From Planctomycetota bacterium (lineage in GTDB: Bacteria; Planctomycetota; Brocadiia; Brocadiales; Scalinduaceae): a DNA stretch of 51,694 nt. Each line of letters begins with the position of its first letter. Positions within the stretch are counted from its first letter, which is position 1. Location: positions 1-51,694 of the forward strand of contig JACZYU010000002.1 of NCBI GenBank assembly GCA_022570935.1, given 5' to 3'. A program made the translations under genes and the position numbers. Shown here one piece after another: positions 1-7,331 of the stretch. The notes beneath the pieces are model-generated. The model saw only the letters and a list, made by a program, of their open reading frames with translations, searched no databases and was not told the DNA's origin.

Positions 1-2
1 AT

Positions 3-932
3 GCATCCAACATCAGCCGGGACAGAAGGGAGAGGCTCCAGGCCAGGTTAAATGATCACCCCATCCTGTTTATAGAGTGTGTGAACAACGATGAGGAAAT
101 CCTCAGTGCAAGCATACTCAGAAAGATTGATCTAGCCGAATTTGGACATCTAACCAGGAAAAAAGCAATTAAGGGTTTCAGGGAAAGGATATCCTATTAT
201 CAATCTATTGAGGAACCCCTGGAAAGTGAAAGAAATTACATCAGGCTCGATTCCCTCCACAACAGGGTTATGAAAGAAGAGATCTCCGACAGTATTCCCT
301 ACTACGAACAGATCAGGGACTTTCTGGTCACAAATACTGTAAAAAACCTATACCTTATTCGGCATGGTGAAACATACTATAACAAGGAAGACCGCATCGG
401 TGGAGACTCGGATTTGACCGAAAAAGGCCGGGCACAGGCCAGGACACTCGCTGATTATTTTAAAAAGAAAAGAATCCCTTTGATATTCACCAGTCAGAAA
501 AAACGGACTCAGCAAACCGCGTCACCTATTAAAGAAACCCAGGAAGATTGCACCATCATACCACTGGCAGAGTTTGATGAGATCGACAGCGGAATCTGTG
601 AATGTATGAGTTATAAGAAAATAAGAGCACAGATGCCGCAAGTATACGCTGAAAGGAAAAAGGACAAGTATAATTATGTCTATCCGGAGGGAGAAGGATA
701 TGCAACTATGCAGGAGCGTATAGTCCGTGGTATCAAAAAAGCCCTGTACCTGAGCAATCCCTCGGACAATATTGTGATTGTTGGCCACAGGGCTGTAAAC
801 CGTATGATCCTTTCACACTTTATGTTTCGCAGAGAGGAGGACGTTCCCTTTATCTACATTCCACAGGATAAGTTTTACTACATTTCTACCACGCAAAATA
901 AAAAACATTTTCAATTAAAAGAGTTCAAGTAG
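3..932 (+). CDS. 6-phosphofructo-2-kinase / fructose-2,6-bisphosphatase-like protein (5' truncated by window edge)
   Basis: The reading frame is open from base 3 to a TAG at 932, so the gene starts upstream of the window. About 309 residues are visible. The first ~115 residues match the end of the kinase half of eukaryotic-type PFK-2 enzymes (NISRDRRERLQARL, then FIEC, then an ERISYY..EPLE..RNYI stretch). The rest is a histidine phosphatase domain. It has the LIRHGET motif (phospho-acceptor His near visible residue 121), the RIGGDSDLTEKG signature typical of FBPase-2, a glutamate in EFDEIDSGICE, and a second catalytic His in VGHRAVNR near residue 262. A GTG at 81 would give a shorter protein but would cut the conserved kinase part. 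By family it would make and/or degrade fructose-2,6-bisphosphate in the cytosol. Kinase activity cannot be judged because the P-loop lies outside the window. Glycolytic genes follow 6 kb downstream. Confidence 0.85.
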   Translation, partial: ASNISRDRRERLQARLNDHPILFIECVNNDEEILSASILRKIDLAEFGHLTRKKAIKGFRERISYYQSIEEPLESERNYIRLDSLHNRVMKEEISDSIPYYEQIRDFLVTNTVKNLYLIRHGETYYNKEDRIGGDSDLTEKGRAQARTLADYFKKKRIPLIFTSQKKRTQQTASPIKETQEDCTIIPLAEFDEIDSGICECMSYKKIRAQMPQVYAERKKDKYNYVYPEGEGYATMQERIVRGIKKALYLSNPSDNIVIVGHRAVNRMILSHFMFRREEDVPFIYIPQDKFYYISTTQNKKHFQLKEFK

Positions 933-946
933 TTTTTTCCACTCTA

Positions 947-2095
947 TTACCGTTTTAGAAGGTAATAGAGCTTACCATATGTATTTAAATTCCCCGCATT
1001 ATACATAGCCTCATCACCTATTCCAAAAAACACATCTGCCCTGGCGGGCGTTTTAATAGCGCTCCCGGTATCTTGATCCAAAACAAAGAATGATTTCTCA
1101 ACATTCCATTCTTCCTGAGTCCGATTGGCATCTCCATCCTTTCTTGCTCCAATAACGGCGAAGGCCAACCCGCCCGGAGGAAAAACTCTCTTATCAGTTG
1201 CTATACTTCGCATTGAGGTAACAGGCACACCAATAGAACCGTGGGGAACCGAATAAGATACTTTTTCAAAGAAGATATAACGATCGTTCTGCCTGAGATA
1301 ATAATCCAACTCGTCTGGATGCTGGTCAAAATATTTTATCAACACTGAAAGGGTTAATTCTTCTTCGGAAATCTTGCCGTCCATAACTAATAACCGGCCA
1401 ATACTTGTATATGAATGTCCTGAGTCGCCGCCATATCCGACATAAATCTTCTCACCAGACGGAAGTCTGATCTGACCGGAACCCTGAACGTGGATGAGAT
1501 AGGCTTCCAGTTTTGATTTGAAGTATGCGATTTCATTGCCACTTAGCAGATTACGCTCCTCAATTTCCCGCCGGGTATAATAAGGTTTCCTGAAATCAGC
1601 AGGTTTTCTGTAAAGTGGATAACGAAATATTTCTGTTGGTATTAAACTCCCATCGTAAATGGGAGTCCCGTAACCGGTAAAATGAACTTTTCCCTCATAC
1701 CTTCTCCCAACAGCTTGAAATATCCTGAAGTTTTTAGAGATGAATTCGTTCAGCTCCTGAGAATTTTTACATCGAAGATAACCATCCCGGAAATATTCCA
1801 GGGTTTCTGCTTGCTTCTCAGGAGAAAAACCTAGTGAATTAAAAGCATTCGGGTAAGACTTGATTTTTTTGAAATATACCATACTGTTGCTTATAGACTG
1901 CAATAAAGGTTCTTTGTCATAATCATCTCTAAAATCAGGAAAAAGATTTGGATCTGTAATCTCTGACAGGCCGAGTCCCGGTTCTGTCGGCATCAGAAGT
2001 GGCTTCTTCACTGGAGTAGAACAACCTGCCTGCAAAATCATAAATAAAAAAGCAACTGCCAGCAAACGTCTAAGTATATTATTTCTTGATTTCAT
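947..2095 (-). CDS. mltA: Membrane-bound lytic murein transglycosylase A (lipoprotein)
   Basis: The protein has 382 residues, the usual MltA size. The N-terminus is a lipoprotein signal peptide: basic MKSRNNILRR, a hydrophobic core, then LQAGC as lipobox, so the mature protein is probably anchored by Cys25 to the outer membrane. The MltA barrel contains HVQGSGQIRLPSG and VGYGGDSGHSYTSIG. The C-terminus is a 3D domain with conserved aspartates (LDQDTGSAI ... PARADVFFG, residues ~340-358), where the catalytic Asp of the family lies. It would cleave the glycan strands of peptidoglycan to 1,6-anhydromuropeptides. A clear AAGGAG precedes the ATG by about 10 bases. It is transcribed convergently with the bisphosphatase gene (14 bp gap) and divergently from the TPR gene. 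Confidence 0.93.
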   Translation of the reverse strand: MKSRNNILRRLLAVAFLFMILQAGCSTPVKKPLLMPTEPGLGLSEITDPNLFPDFRDDYDKEPLLQSISNSMVYFKKIKSYPNAFNSLGFSPEKQAETLEYFRDGYLRCKNSQELNEFISKNFRIFQAVGRRYEGKVHFTGYGTPIYDGSLIPTEIFRYPLYRKPADFRKPYYTRREIEERNLLSGNEIAYFKSKLEAYLIHVQGSGQIRLPSGEKIYVGYGGDSGHSYTSIGRLLVMDGKISEEELTLSVLIKYFDQHPDELDYYLRQNDRYIFFEKVSYSVPHGSIGVPVTSMRSIATDKRVFPPGGLAFAVIGARKDGDANRTQEEWNVEKSFFVLDQDTGSAIKTPARADVFFGIGDEAMYNAGNLNTYGKLYYLLKR

Positions 2096-2231
2096 AAAAC
2101 TATCGCTCCTTTTCTCTGAAAATTGCCTACTATATGATTACCAATTCTTCTTTGACTGAATTAGTTTGACATTGGACAATCTGGTTTTGTTTAATTATTA
2201 TAGTAACATATCACGCAACATCAGTAAAACA

Positions 2232-3044
2232 ATGAGGAAAATTCTTATTCTAACATTATTAATACTTTTATTTGCTCACCCATCTGCCCGGGCCAGAAAG
2301 AATATGAAAATACGTACCGTGCCGGCTCGTACAGATTCCGGACAGACCCGGACAGACAACGTCATACCGGAAGAGACAGCAATCAGTGATTTTGATTATG
2401 AGGCGCTGGCTCTTCTCTCAGTAGAGTTAGATACAGATGAAAATCCTGATTTAGTTATATCCCTGCTCAAACCTTATAAAAACGATGAGAATAATAAAAG
2501 CTTTCTCTTTTATAGCAATTTAGGACTGGCCTATAAGAATACAGGAAGATTTAAAGAGGCTATTGCCGCATATGTTCGTGCCCTGAAATTAGAGCCAAAT
2601 GAACCTGCAGCTCAATACTATTTAGGAATTGCATATTACAAGAATAACGAATTACCCAGGGCATTAAGATATTTTCTAAAAAGCTCTGAGCAAAAACCCG
2701 ACCACCCCGGTGTAAAGAAATGGATTGATAAACTGACAAAGGAATTAGACATATGCAAAGTCCCCGATATAAGTAATATGAAGATGGTTTTTGACAAAAA
2801 TATAAATGTTAACAGAGAAGAGCCGGACAAAGAAACAAGACTGAGAATATACTTCACACAAGATGGGGGTCGAATTCAGGTTTTATCAGTTAATGATAAA
2901 ATATATTCATACGGTATCGATAGTGATACCAAGAAGCCGGTAGATTATATAATAATTGATACTGATGGTGATGGGAAGTTTGAAAAAGTAATAAATTCAA
3001 AAGGCAAATTTGGAGTCCCAACCTGGGCATACAATCCGGATTAG
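2232..3044 (+). CDS. Exported TPR-repeat protein
   Basis: The ATG at 2232 is preferred because it places a signal peptide at the N-terminus (MRKILILTLLILLFAHPSARA). A TTG at 2166 in the same frame would bury it. The product is about 270 residues. Two tetratricopeptide repeats are visible in the middle (FLFYSNLGLAYKNTGRFKEA, then AAQYYLGIAYYKNNELPRAL). The C-terminal ~90 residues read like a small beta-rich region with an acidic DTDGDGKFE stretch that could bind calcium. The function is not recognised; TPRs point to a protein-protein scaffold in the periplasm. It is divergent from mltA, and the ~135 bp between them must hold both promoters. Confidence 0.75.
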   Translation: MRKILILTLLILLFAHPSARARKNMKIRTVPARTDSGQTRTDNVIPEETAISDFDYEALALLSVELDTDENPDLVISLLKPYKNDENNKSFLFYSNLGLAYKNTGRFKEAIAAYVRALKLEPNEPAAQYYLGIAYYKNNELPRALRYFLKSSEQKPDHPGVKKWIDKLTKELDICKVPDISNMKMVFDKNINVNREEPDKETRLRIYFTQDGGRIQVLSVNDKIYSYGIDSDTKKPVDYIIIDTDGDGKFEKVINSKGKFGVPTWAYNPD

Positions 3045-3126
3045 AGGTAAAGCTGACTAAGTTTGTAATTTGTCATTCGTAAATCCCAAATCGTCCATTT
3101 TCTTTCCTTTTGTGCTCTTGCGCTTG

Positions 3127-3150
3127 TCCTCGGCGCCTTTTGTCCGGGGA
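3127..3150. repeat. Dispersed short hairpin repeat, copy 1
   Basis: The unit is TCCTCGG, then about 10 T-rich bases, then CCGGGGA. It forms a 7-bp stem with one G-T pair. Further copies lie at 33757-33780, 35605-35629 and 46214-46237. The reverse orientation occurs as a tandem array inside the phosphofructokinase gene (10629-10700). Other copies are intergenic. Confidence 0.8.
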
Positions 3151-3231
3151 GCTTCGCGTAAACAATCTATTTGCTTTTCTCTTTTAGTGTCAATTCGTGA
3201 AATTCGTGTCATGAAATTCGTGTCTTTTGTC

Positions 3232-3371
3232 TTGCAAAACACCCCCCACTCTTTTATAATAACGATCACTTGGCAGTAGTTGCAATTCACTTTTACCACA
3301 TTCTAAATATCTTCAAAAAGATCGTTTTACTTGTTTATACGAGTAAGATTTTTCGCATACATTTATAATCA
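3232..3371 (+). repeat. Dispersed ~140-bp structured element, copy A
   Basis: The sequence from TTGCAAAACACCCCCCACTC to CATACATTTATAATC recurs at 46257-46404 with a few differences. It also recurs, reversed and split, at 27040-27358. It contains ATCTT-CAAA-AAGAT, and a TTACTTG ... CGAGTAA stem whose arms vary with retained pairing between copies. Like copy B it follows a short hairpin repeat. The next gene downstream is the sce7726-family gene. The region 3045-3646 contains no convincing coding sequence. Confidence 0.7.
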
Positions 3372-3646
3372 CGGGCGGTCTTGTAGTTACTATTAATTAG
3401 CGAAACTAATTATGTCAATCGGGCAGGCCTGACCCTCTTGTTTTTTTCACCTTTTTCTCCAGAACTCCTTTTCCAAAATACACCATTGAAGTAATTGCGT
3501 CTCTGCTCAGGTATTCCTATGGCAAACAGGCAACCCGCAACTCGGTTTTTCCTTGATTTCAGTATTTACTAAAGTATCATACCACTAGCAACTTTACGAT
3601 CTACCAAATTGATATACCATCAGATGATGGATATGTTTTTCATAAA

Positions 3647-4270
3647 ATGGTTTCTACAAACGATAAGATCATACGTGTAGCTCTCCGAAATGTTTTAGAT
3701 AGGGATTTGGGAGGATATTGCTCAGAAAGTGGACTCCCTGCAAAAATATTTGAGGAACTTGGTGTGCAACACGGTGCAGCAAGGATAGATATTGCTGTTA
3801 TTAATGGTCTTATGCATGGATATGAAATAAAAAGTGATTCCGATACACTTGAACGGTTACCAAAGCAGATGAAGGAATTCAGTGCTGTCTTTGATAAATT
3901 GACTTTGGTTGTAGGAAAGCGTCATTTATATGATGCGATAAATATCGTTCCTGACTGGTGGGGTATTATTGTTGCAAAAATTGATGCGAACAATGAAATA
4001 TTTTTTCAAACCATTCGTGAAGCTGAGGATAATCAAAATCAGGTTGGAGTTTCCATAGCGCGATTGCTGTGGAAAGAAGAAGCGCTACAAATTTTAGAAG
4101 GACGAAATAAGGCAAGAGGGGTGCGCTCTAGATCGCGTGAATTCATATACCAGAGACTAGCTAATGTGTTAGACTTAGATACCCTTAAAGAAAAAGTAAG
4201 AGATGCATTGCTGGTTTCTAGGGAAGATTGGCGATCTGATGTACCGTTACTGTCAAGTGGTGGTTTATAA
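3647..4270 (+). CDS. sce7726-family protein, predicted PD-(D/E)XK nuclease-like
   Basis: The protein has 207 residues and resembles the sce7726 family of hypothetical proteins. Visible motifs are the N-terminal IRVALRNVL, then ARIDIAVINGLMHGYEIKSDSDTLERL in two parts: D in RIDIAV and E-x-K in GYEIKSD. That is the layout of the PD-(D/E)XK nuclease core. Members of this family often sit beside beta-family proteins, as here. The gene ends inside the 3' end of the convergent beta-protein gene (53 bp overlap). Its true activity is unknown; a nuclease role is inferred from the motif and a defence role from context. No strong ribosome binding site precedes the ATG, so the start is moderately sure. 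Confidence 0.7.
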   Translation: MVSTNDKIIRVALRNVLDRDLGGYCSESGLPAKIFEELGVQHGAARIDIAVINGLMHGYEIKSDSDTLERLPKQMKEFSAVFDKLTLVVGKRHLYDAINIVPDWWGIIVAKIDANNEIFFQTIREAEDNQNQVGVSIARLLWKEEALQILEGRNKARGVRSRSREFIYQRLANVLDLDTLKEKVRDALLVSREDWRSDVPLLSSGGL

Positions 4271-5300
4271 ATGCCCTAAGCCACATTTCAGTATTGCCCG
4301 TACCTTTTACTTCTGGATTTTTTATATACGTATTGAAGTGTTTTGCTTTTTCAGCAGTAAATTTATCACCGCTACTAAATTTTTCTCCATAAAATCTCGC
4401 ATCTTTTACTAATAAAGCTGCACTAGCTAAATATATTCCAAATTGTTTTACCTTTCCCTTAAGAATGAGCCAGTCATTTTCAAGTGTATATTTGATGCTA
4501 GCGGTAGCATGATAAAACTGCAGTGCTTCATTATAGATCGGGCTTCTTACCGCATAATCTGCAAAAGTTGGATCCCTTTTTGTTTGTTTATTTCTCATGC
4601 CTAACCAACTAATCCATTCAATTCTAGGAATAAGATTTTCCTCATCGAACTTACATTTAGATAGATCTTCTGGAAAAGAACCGCTAGCAAAAATGAAGGT
4701 TCGCCACTTCAATAAATTGGGAATTCTCTGACTCAAATTTAGATATTTAGTGCATTTATTTCCATTCTCTTCTGTCTCTTTAATGTCTACCAACAAATCA
4801 ATATTTTTCTCCCCTAATCCACTTGATGAAAGAAGGTTGGCAATATCTTGATTCAGCTTGATTAAATCAGAAAAGTCAGAACATATTAATCGTAAACATA
4901 TTCCGCTTCTGGTTTCTTGCGCTAATGAATAAGCAGCTTTTTTAATTTCTTGATCATCGTTTAAGTATATAGCAGGAATAAAAGTGCCTCCAAGTTTGTG
5001 ACCTTCACGCAAAACAATACTAAGACTTTCCACTTTGAGCGGAGTGGTGAACAATAGGCTAACGTCAACAAAAATTGGAGTACGCCCCCAGACTTCTATC
5101 AATTTCTCTGGTATTTGTAACATTTGTTTCTCAGCTCTTGCAACAATATCTTCAAACTGTTCGTGGAGTTTATATTTGGGCATTACGAATTGAATTAGAG
5201 GGGTAATATGTTTTTTGTGCTCCTCCGCCAATGCCTTTAGCGCACCCTGTTCAGAACGTTTCCACTTTAATATTGGTACATAATGCCTTGAGTCAAACAT
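4218..5300 (-). CDS. Beta-family protein (phage-type beta protein family)
   Basis: The product has about 360 residues starting at MFDSRHYVPILKWKRSE, the hallmark opening of the beta protein family (named after a phage protein). The ATG at 5300 overlaps the preceding gene's stop region (TAATATG), so the two are translationally coupled; an upstream in-frame start at 5351 would lie inside the previous gene. No catalytic motif is obvious. Conserved features include PLIQFVMP near the start, IFVDVSLL, and a C-terminal WLRAFINHHLTVTVHQIANLP. It is the last gene of a three-gene operon with HigB-type toxin and HTH-ImmA genes. The biochemical function of the family is not known to me. Confidence 0.75.
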   Translation of the reverse strand: MFDSRHYVPILKWKRSEQGALKALAEEHKKHITPLIQFVMPKYKLHEQFEDIVARAEKQMLQIPEKLIEVWGRTPIFVDVSLLFTTPLKVESLSIVLREGHKLGGTFIPAIYLNDDQEIKKAAYSLAQETRSGICLRLICSDFSDLIKLNQDIANLLSSSGLGEKNIDLLVDIKETEENGNKCTKYLNLSQRIPNLLKWRTFIFASGSFPEDLSKCKFDEENLIPRIEWISWLGMRNKQTKRDPTFADYAVRSPIYNEALQFYHATASIKYTLENDWLILKGKVKQFGIYLASAALLVKDARFYGEKFSSGDKFTAEKAKHFNTYIKNPEVKGTGNTEMWLRAFINHHLTVTVHQIANLP

Positions 5301-5301
5301 A

Positions 5302-6516
5302 TTATTTTTTCCACTTTTCATTAGGAAAGTACTTTCTAACTTTTGCTTCATTCACAATTTTATTTAAGTATACGTACTTGTTGCCTTTATGTCTGATTTG
5401 ACCAGCAATAACAGCTACGTGCACTCCTAATTCCCGGGCCAGGCTATTTGCCGCCATAGAAGAAGGAATAAGTCTGGCTGGACTGACCTCCCATTTTGCT
5501 TTTGGCAATAAGGCTTCTTCTGCTAATGCATCAGCTTCTCGTTCCTTCTCGTCTAAATCAATTGTTTTTATTCCTTCAATTTCATCGTAAAAAAGACTGA
5601 TACCACTATCATAATGCAGAGCTATATGGGCCAATTCATGCATTAATGTAAACCAGAAATTGTCTAACCGATCATATCTAAGAGTTAATCCGATAGCTGG
5701 ATTATCTTTGATAATTAGAATGGCTGCACCATCTAGGTAAGTTTTAGAAAAATGAGGCTCAATTACTAATACAATTCCATGTTTTATTAGATACTCTTGA
5801 GCCAATATAGGACTATTGTCTTCCGCACTTAGCTTTGCTAGTTCTTGCATAAATTTAAGATTAATACTACCACATTTACATTTCTTTGATGTTTTTACCT
5901 TCTGAGCCTTCTTATATACACAAGCTGCCCAGGCGGCTAATGCATGCTTGTCTGTACGTGGCGAAGATCTGTAATTAGACTTGCGCGTCATTCCAACAAT
6001 TTCCGCAGGAGAACCAATTGACGAAAAGAAATTTTTTAGTAGTTCAAATTTGCTATATTTCATTAATGAAGCCTTGCCAAAATAACCCCGTTCCTTCATT
6101 TCTGCCACGAGACGATTATCCCAATTCTCGTATTCGGAATCTTCGCCTAAGTCTGACTTTCTTATAAGTACTTTGGCAGGGATTCCGAGGCCCGCTTCCA
6201 GAGCTCTCACCATATCGAGAGTTAGTTGACGTTTGCATGAAAGAATCTCTGATACTCTACTTCTGTTTCCAATGTAAGGAATCAAGTCGGCCGGTTTAAG
6301 ACCAGCTTGCTCCATTCTGAATTTGATCGCATCGACAGGATCAGGAAGCGTTTCCGGAAATACTCTCGCTTCGTAATCTTGGATAAGAGTACTAAGGAGA
6401 TTAAGTTGTTCACCTTCCTCTGAGTCAGGATCTGGGTCACGGTTCATTAGCTTCTCAACTAATTTGAGGGCTTCTTCGTAGTCTTTTTCAGTTTTTACGA
6501 CTTTAATCTTGCTCAT
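5302..6516 (-). CDS. HigA-type HTH protein fused to ImmA/IrrE metallopeptidase domain
   Basis: The protein has about 404 residues. Residues ~1-100 resemble the long HigA antitoxin N-terminus (SEEGEQLNLLSTLI, LPDPVDAIKFRMEQAGL, then the helix-turn-helix IPYIGNRSRVSEILSCKR). The C-terminal half is an ImmA/IrrE domain with the zinc motif HELAH near residue 293, followed by DEKEREADALAEEALLP, which supplies the third ligand region. The centre has a CKCGS cysteine cluster. ImmA-type proteases cleave repressors or antitoxins in other systems, so this protein may both repress the operon and process a partner. The ATG at 6516 lies 8 bp after the toxin stop; an earlier in-frame start at 6540 overlaps the toxin gene. 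It is co-transcribed with the toxin and the beta protein. Confidence 0.85.
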   Translation of the reverse strand: MSKIKVVKTEKDYEEALKLVEKLMNRDPDPDSEEGEQLNLLSTLIQDYEARVFPETLPDPVDAIKFRMEQAGLKPADLIPYIGNRSRVSEILSCKRQLTLDMVRALEAGLGIPAKVLIRKSDLGEDSEYENWDNRLVAEMKERGYFGKASLMKYSKFELLKNFFSSIGSPAEIVGMTRKSNYRSSPRTDKHALAAWAACVYKKAQKVKTSKKCKCGSINLKFMQELAKLSAEDNSPILAQEYLIKHGIVLVIEPHFSKTYLDGAAILIIKDNPAIGLTLRYDRLDNFWFTLMHELAHIALHYDSGISLFYDEIEGIKTIDLDEKEREADALAEEALLPKAKWEVSPARLIPSSMAANSLARELGVHVAVIAGQIRHKGNKYVYLNKIVNEAKVRKYFPNEKWKK

Positions 6517-6524
6517 GTTTTTAT

Positions 6525-6812
6525 CTAACCTATTTTCCAATTATCATATTCTTTGTGTGTCCCGATCTTCTTTATCAGCACTATTCCATTTTTATAACTG
6601 ACCTGTACTAACAACCTATACTTATTCCTGCAAAGATCGAAAATTATGTGCTGATCCTTAACGAGACTTGCCTTTGGGTACCGTTTTTTAAGATCGTGTG
6701 GGGTGCTCCATTGGGCTTCCTCGACTTCCGCTTCCCACGATTCAATTTGTGATCGAGCATCGGCATGTTTTTCTTTGAAGTCGTACAATTTTTCTTTGTC
6801 TAATAATTTCAT
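6525..6812 (-). CDS. higB: HigB-family toxin (mRNA interferase type)
   Basis: The protein has 95 residues, the usual size of the HigB family. Family motifs are STPHDLKKRYPKASLV, IFDLCRNKYRLLVQVSYKNG and the C-terminal KKIGTHKEYDNWK. These proteins are RelE-fold ribonucleases that cut mRNA on the ribosome. It is the first gene of the operon, directly upstream of the HTH-ImmA gene as in HigBA loci, where toxin precedes antitoxin. Activity is inferred from the family. Confidence 0.85.
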   Translation of the reverse strand: MKLLDKEKLYDFKEKHADARSQIESWEAEVEEAQWSTPHDLKKRYPKASLVKDQHIIFDLCRNKYRLLVQVSYKNGIVLIKKIGTHKEYDNWKIG

Positions 6813-6858
6813 ATCTTGTCGTAGGGCGCACTGCCTCTGTTTTTGTTCCCATTCTGGA

Positions 6859-6887
6859 AATATATATCATACATTCGAAAATGTCAA
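6859..6887 (-). promoter_or_regulatory. Predicted sigma-70 promoter of the higB operon
   Basis: On the minus strand there is TTGACA (6887-6882), a 17-base spacer, then TATATT (6864-6859). The gene starts 47 bases downstream. The HTH protein of the operon is the likely regulator. Confidence 0.55.
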
Positions 6888-6891
6888 GTAA

Positions 6892-6910
6892 AAAATATAG
6901 GGTCAGGCCT
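6892..6910. repeat. Half copy of the 38-bp palindrome found at 45309-45346
   Basis: AAAATATAGGGTCAGGCCT matches one arm and the centre of the perfect palindrome upstream of the DUF3800 gene. The sequence diverges after GGCCTG. A related piece (GGCAGGCCTGACCCT) is at 3422-3436. No protein is associated with it here. Confidence 0.6.
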
Positions 6911-7030
6911 GCCCATTTGACAACTAAGGAAAACAATTGCACAAGAGAACAAGGTCACCACTTGACAATCAATCCAATTCACTCCTAATATAATTCAATC
7001 CTTGTTTATCCTGTTAATTCGCGTCAGTTG

Positions 7031-7085
7031 CCTGTCGCCTGAGGGCGACCCTGTGGGCAGTTTCAATATCCGCACCTGGCGGGAG
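7031..7085. repeat. ~55-bp dispersed repeat, copy 1, in a 519-bp non-coding gap
   Basis: The stretch from CCTGTCGCCTGAGGGCGACC to TGGCGGGAGG recurs at 14645-14699 (about 85-90 percent identical by eye). It contains the hairpin GTCGCC-TGA-GGGCGAC. The rest of 6813-7331 holds the higB promoter and AT-rich sequence in which I see no gene. Confidence 0.65.
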
Positions 7086-7331
7086 GCGGACGTAACCGCT
7101 TGTCTGAAAATGTATAAATATTAGACATTTGATTAGGTTTTAATGTAGACGGTTCATATTATTTTTGTATAATAATCAGTTTTATAATACTCATAAGATA
7201 TATTATCATAAATACTTAAGCGTAGGAGACTTTTAACCAGTATACTATCCGGATGTATTTAAGGCAATGGCATGAATTTTGACTAATAATTGAAAATACG
7301 CACATTTTAGTAGGCAATAAATTAATTAATA

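Noticed and set aside
3057-3299. Short overlapping frames on both strands after the TPR gene
   Set aside because: They are read through dispersed repeats; the same peptides appear wherever the repeat occurs. No start signals.
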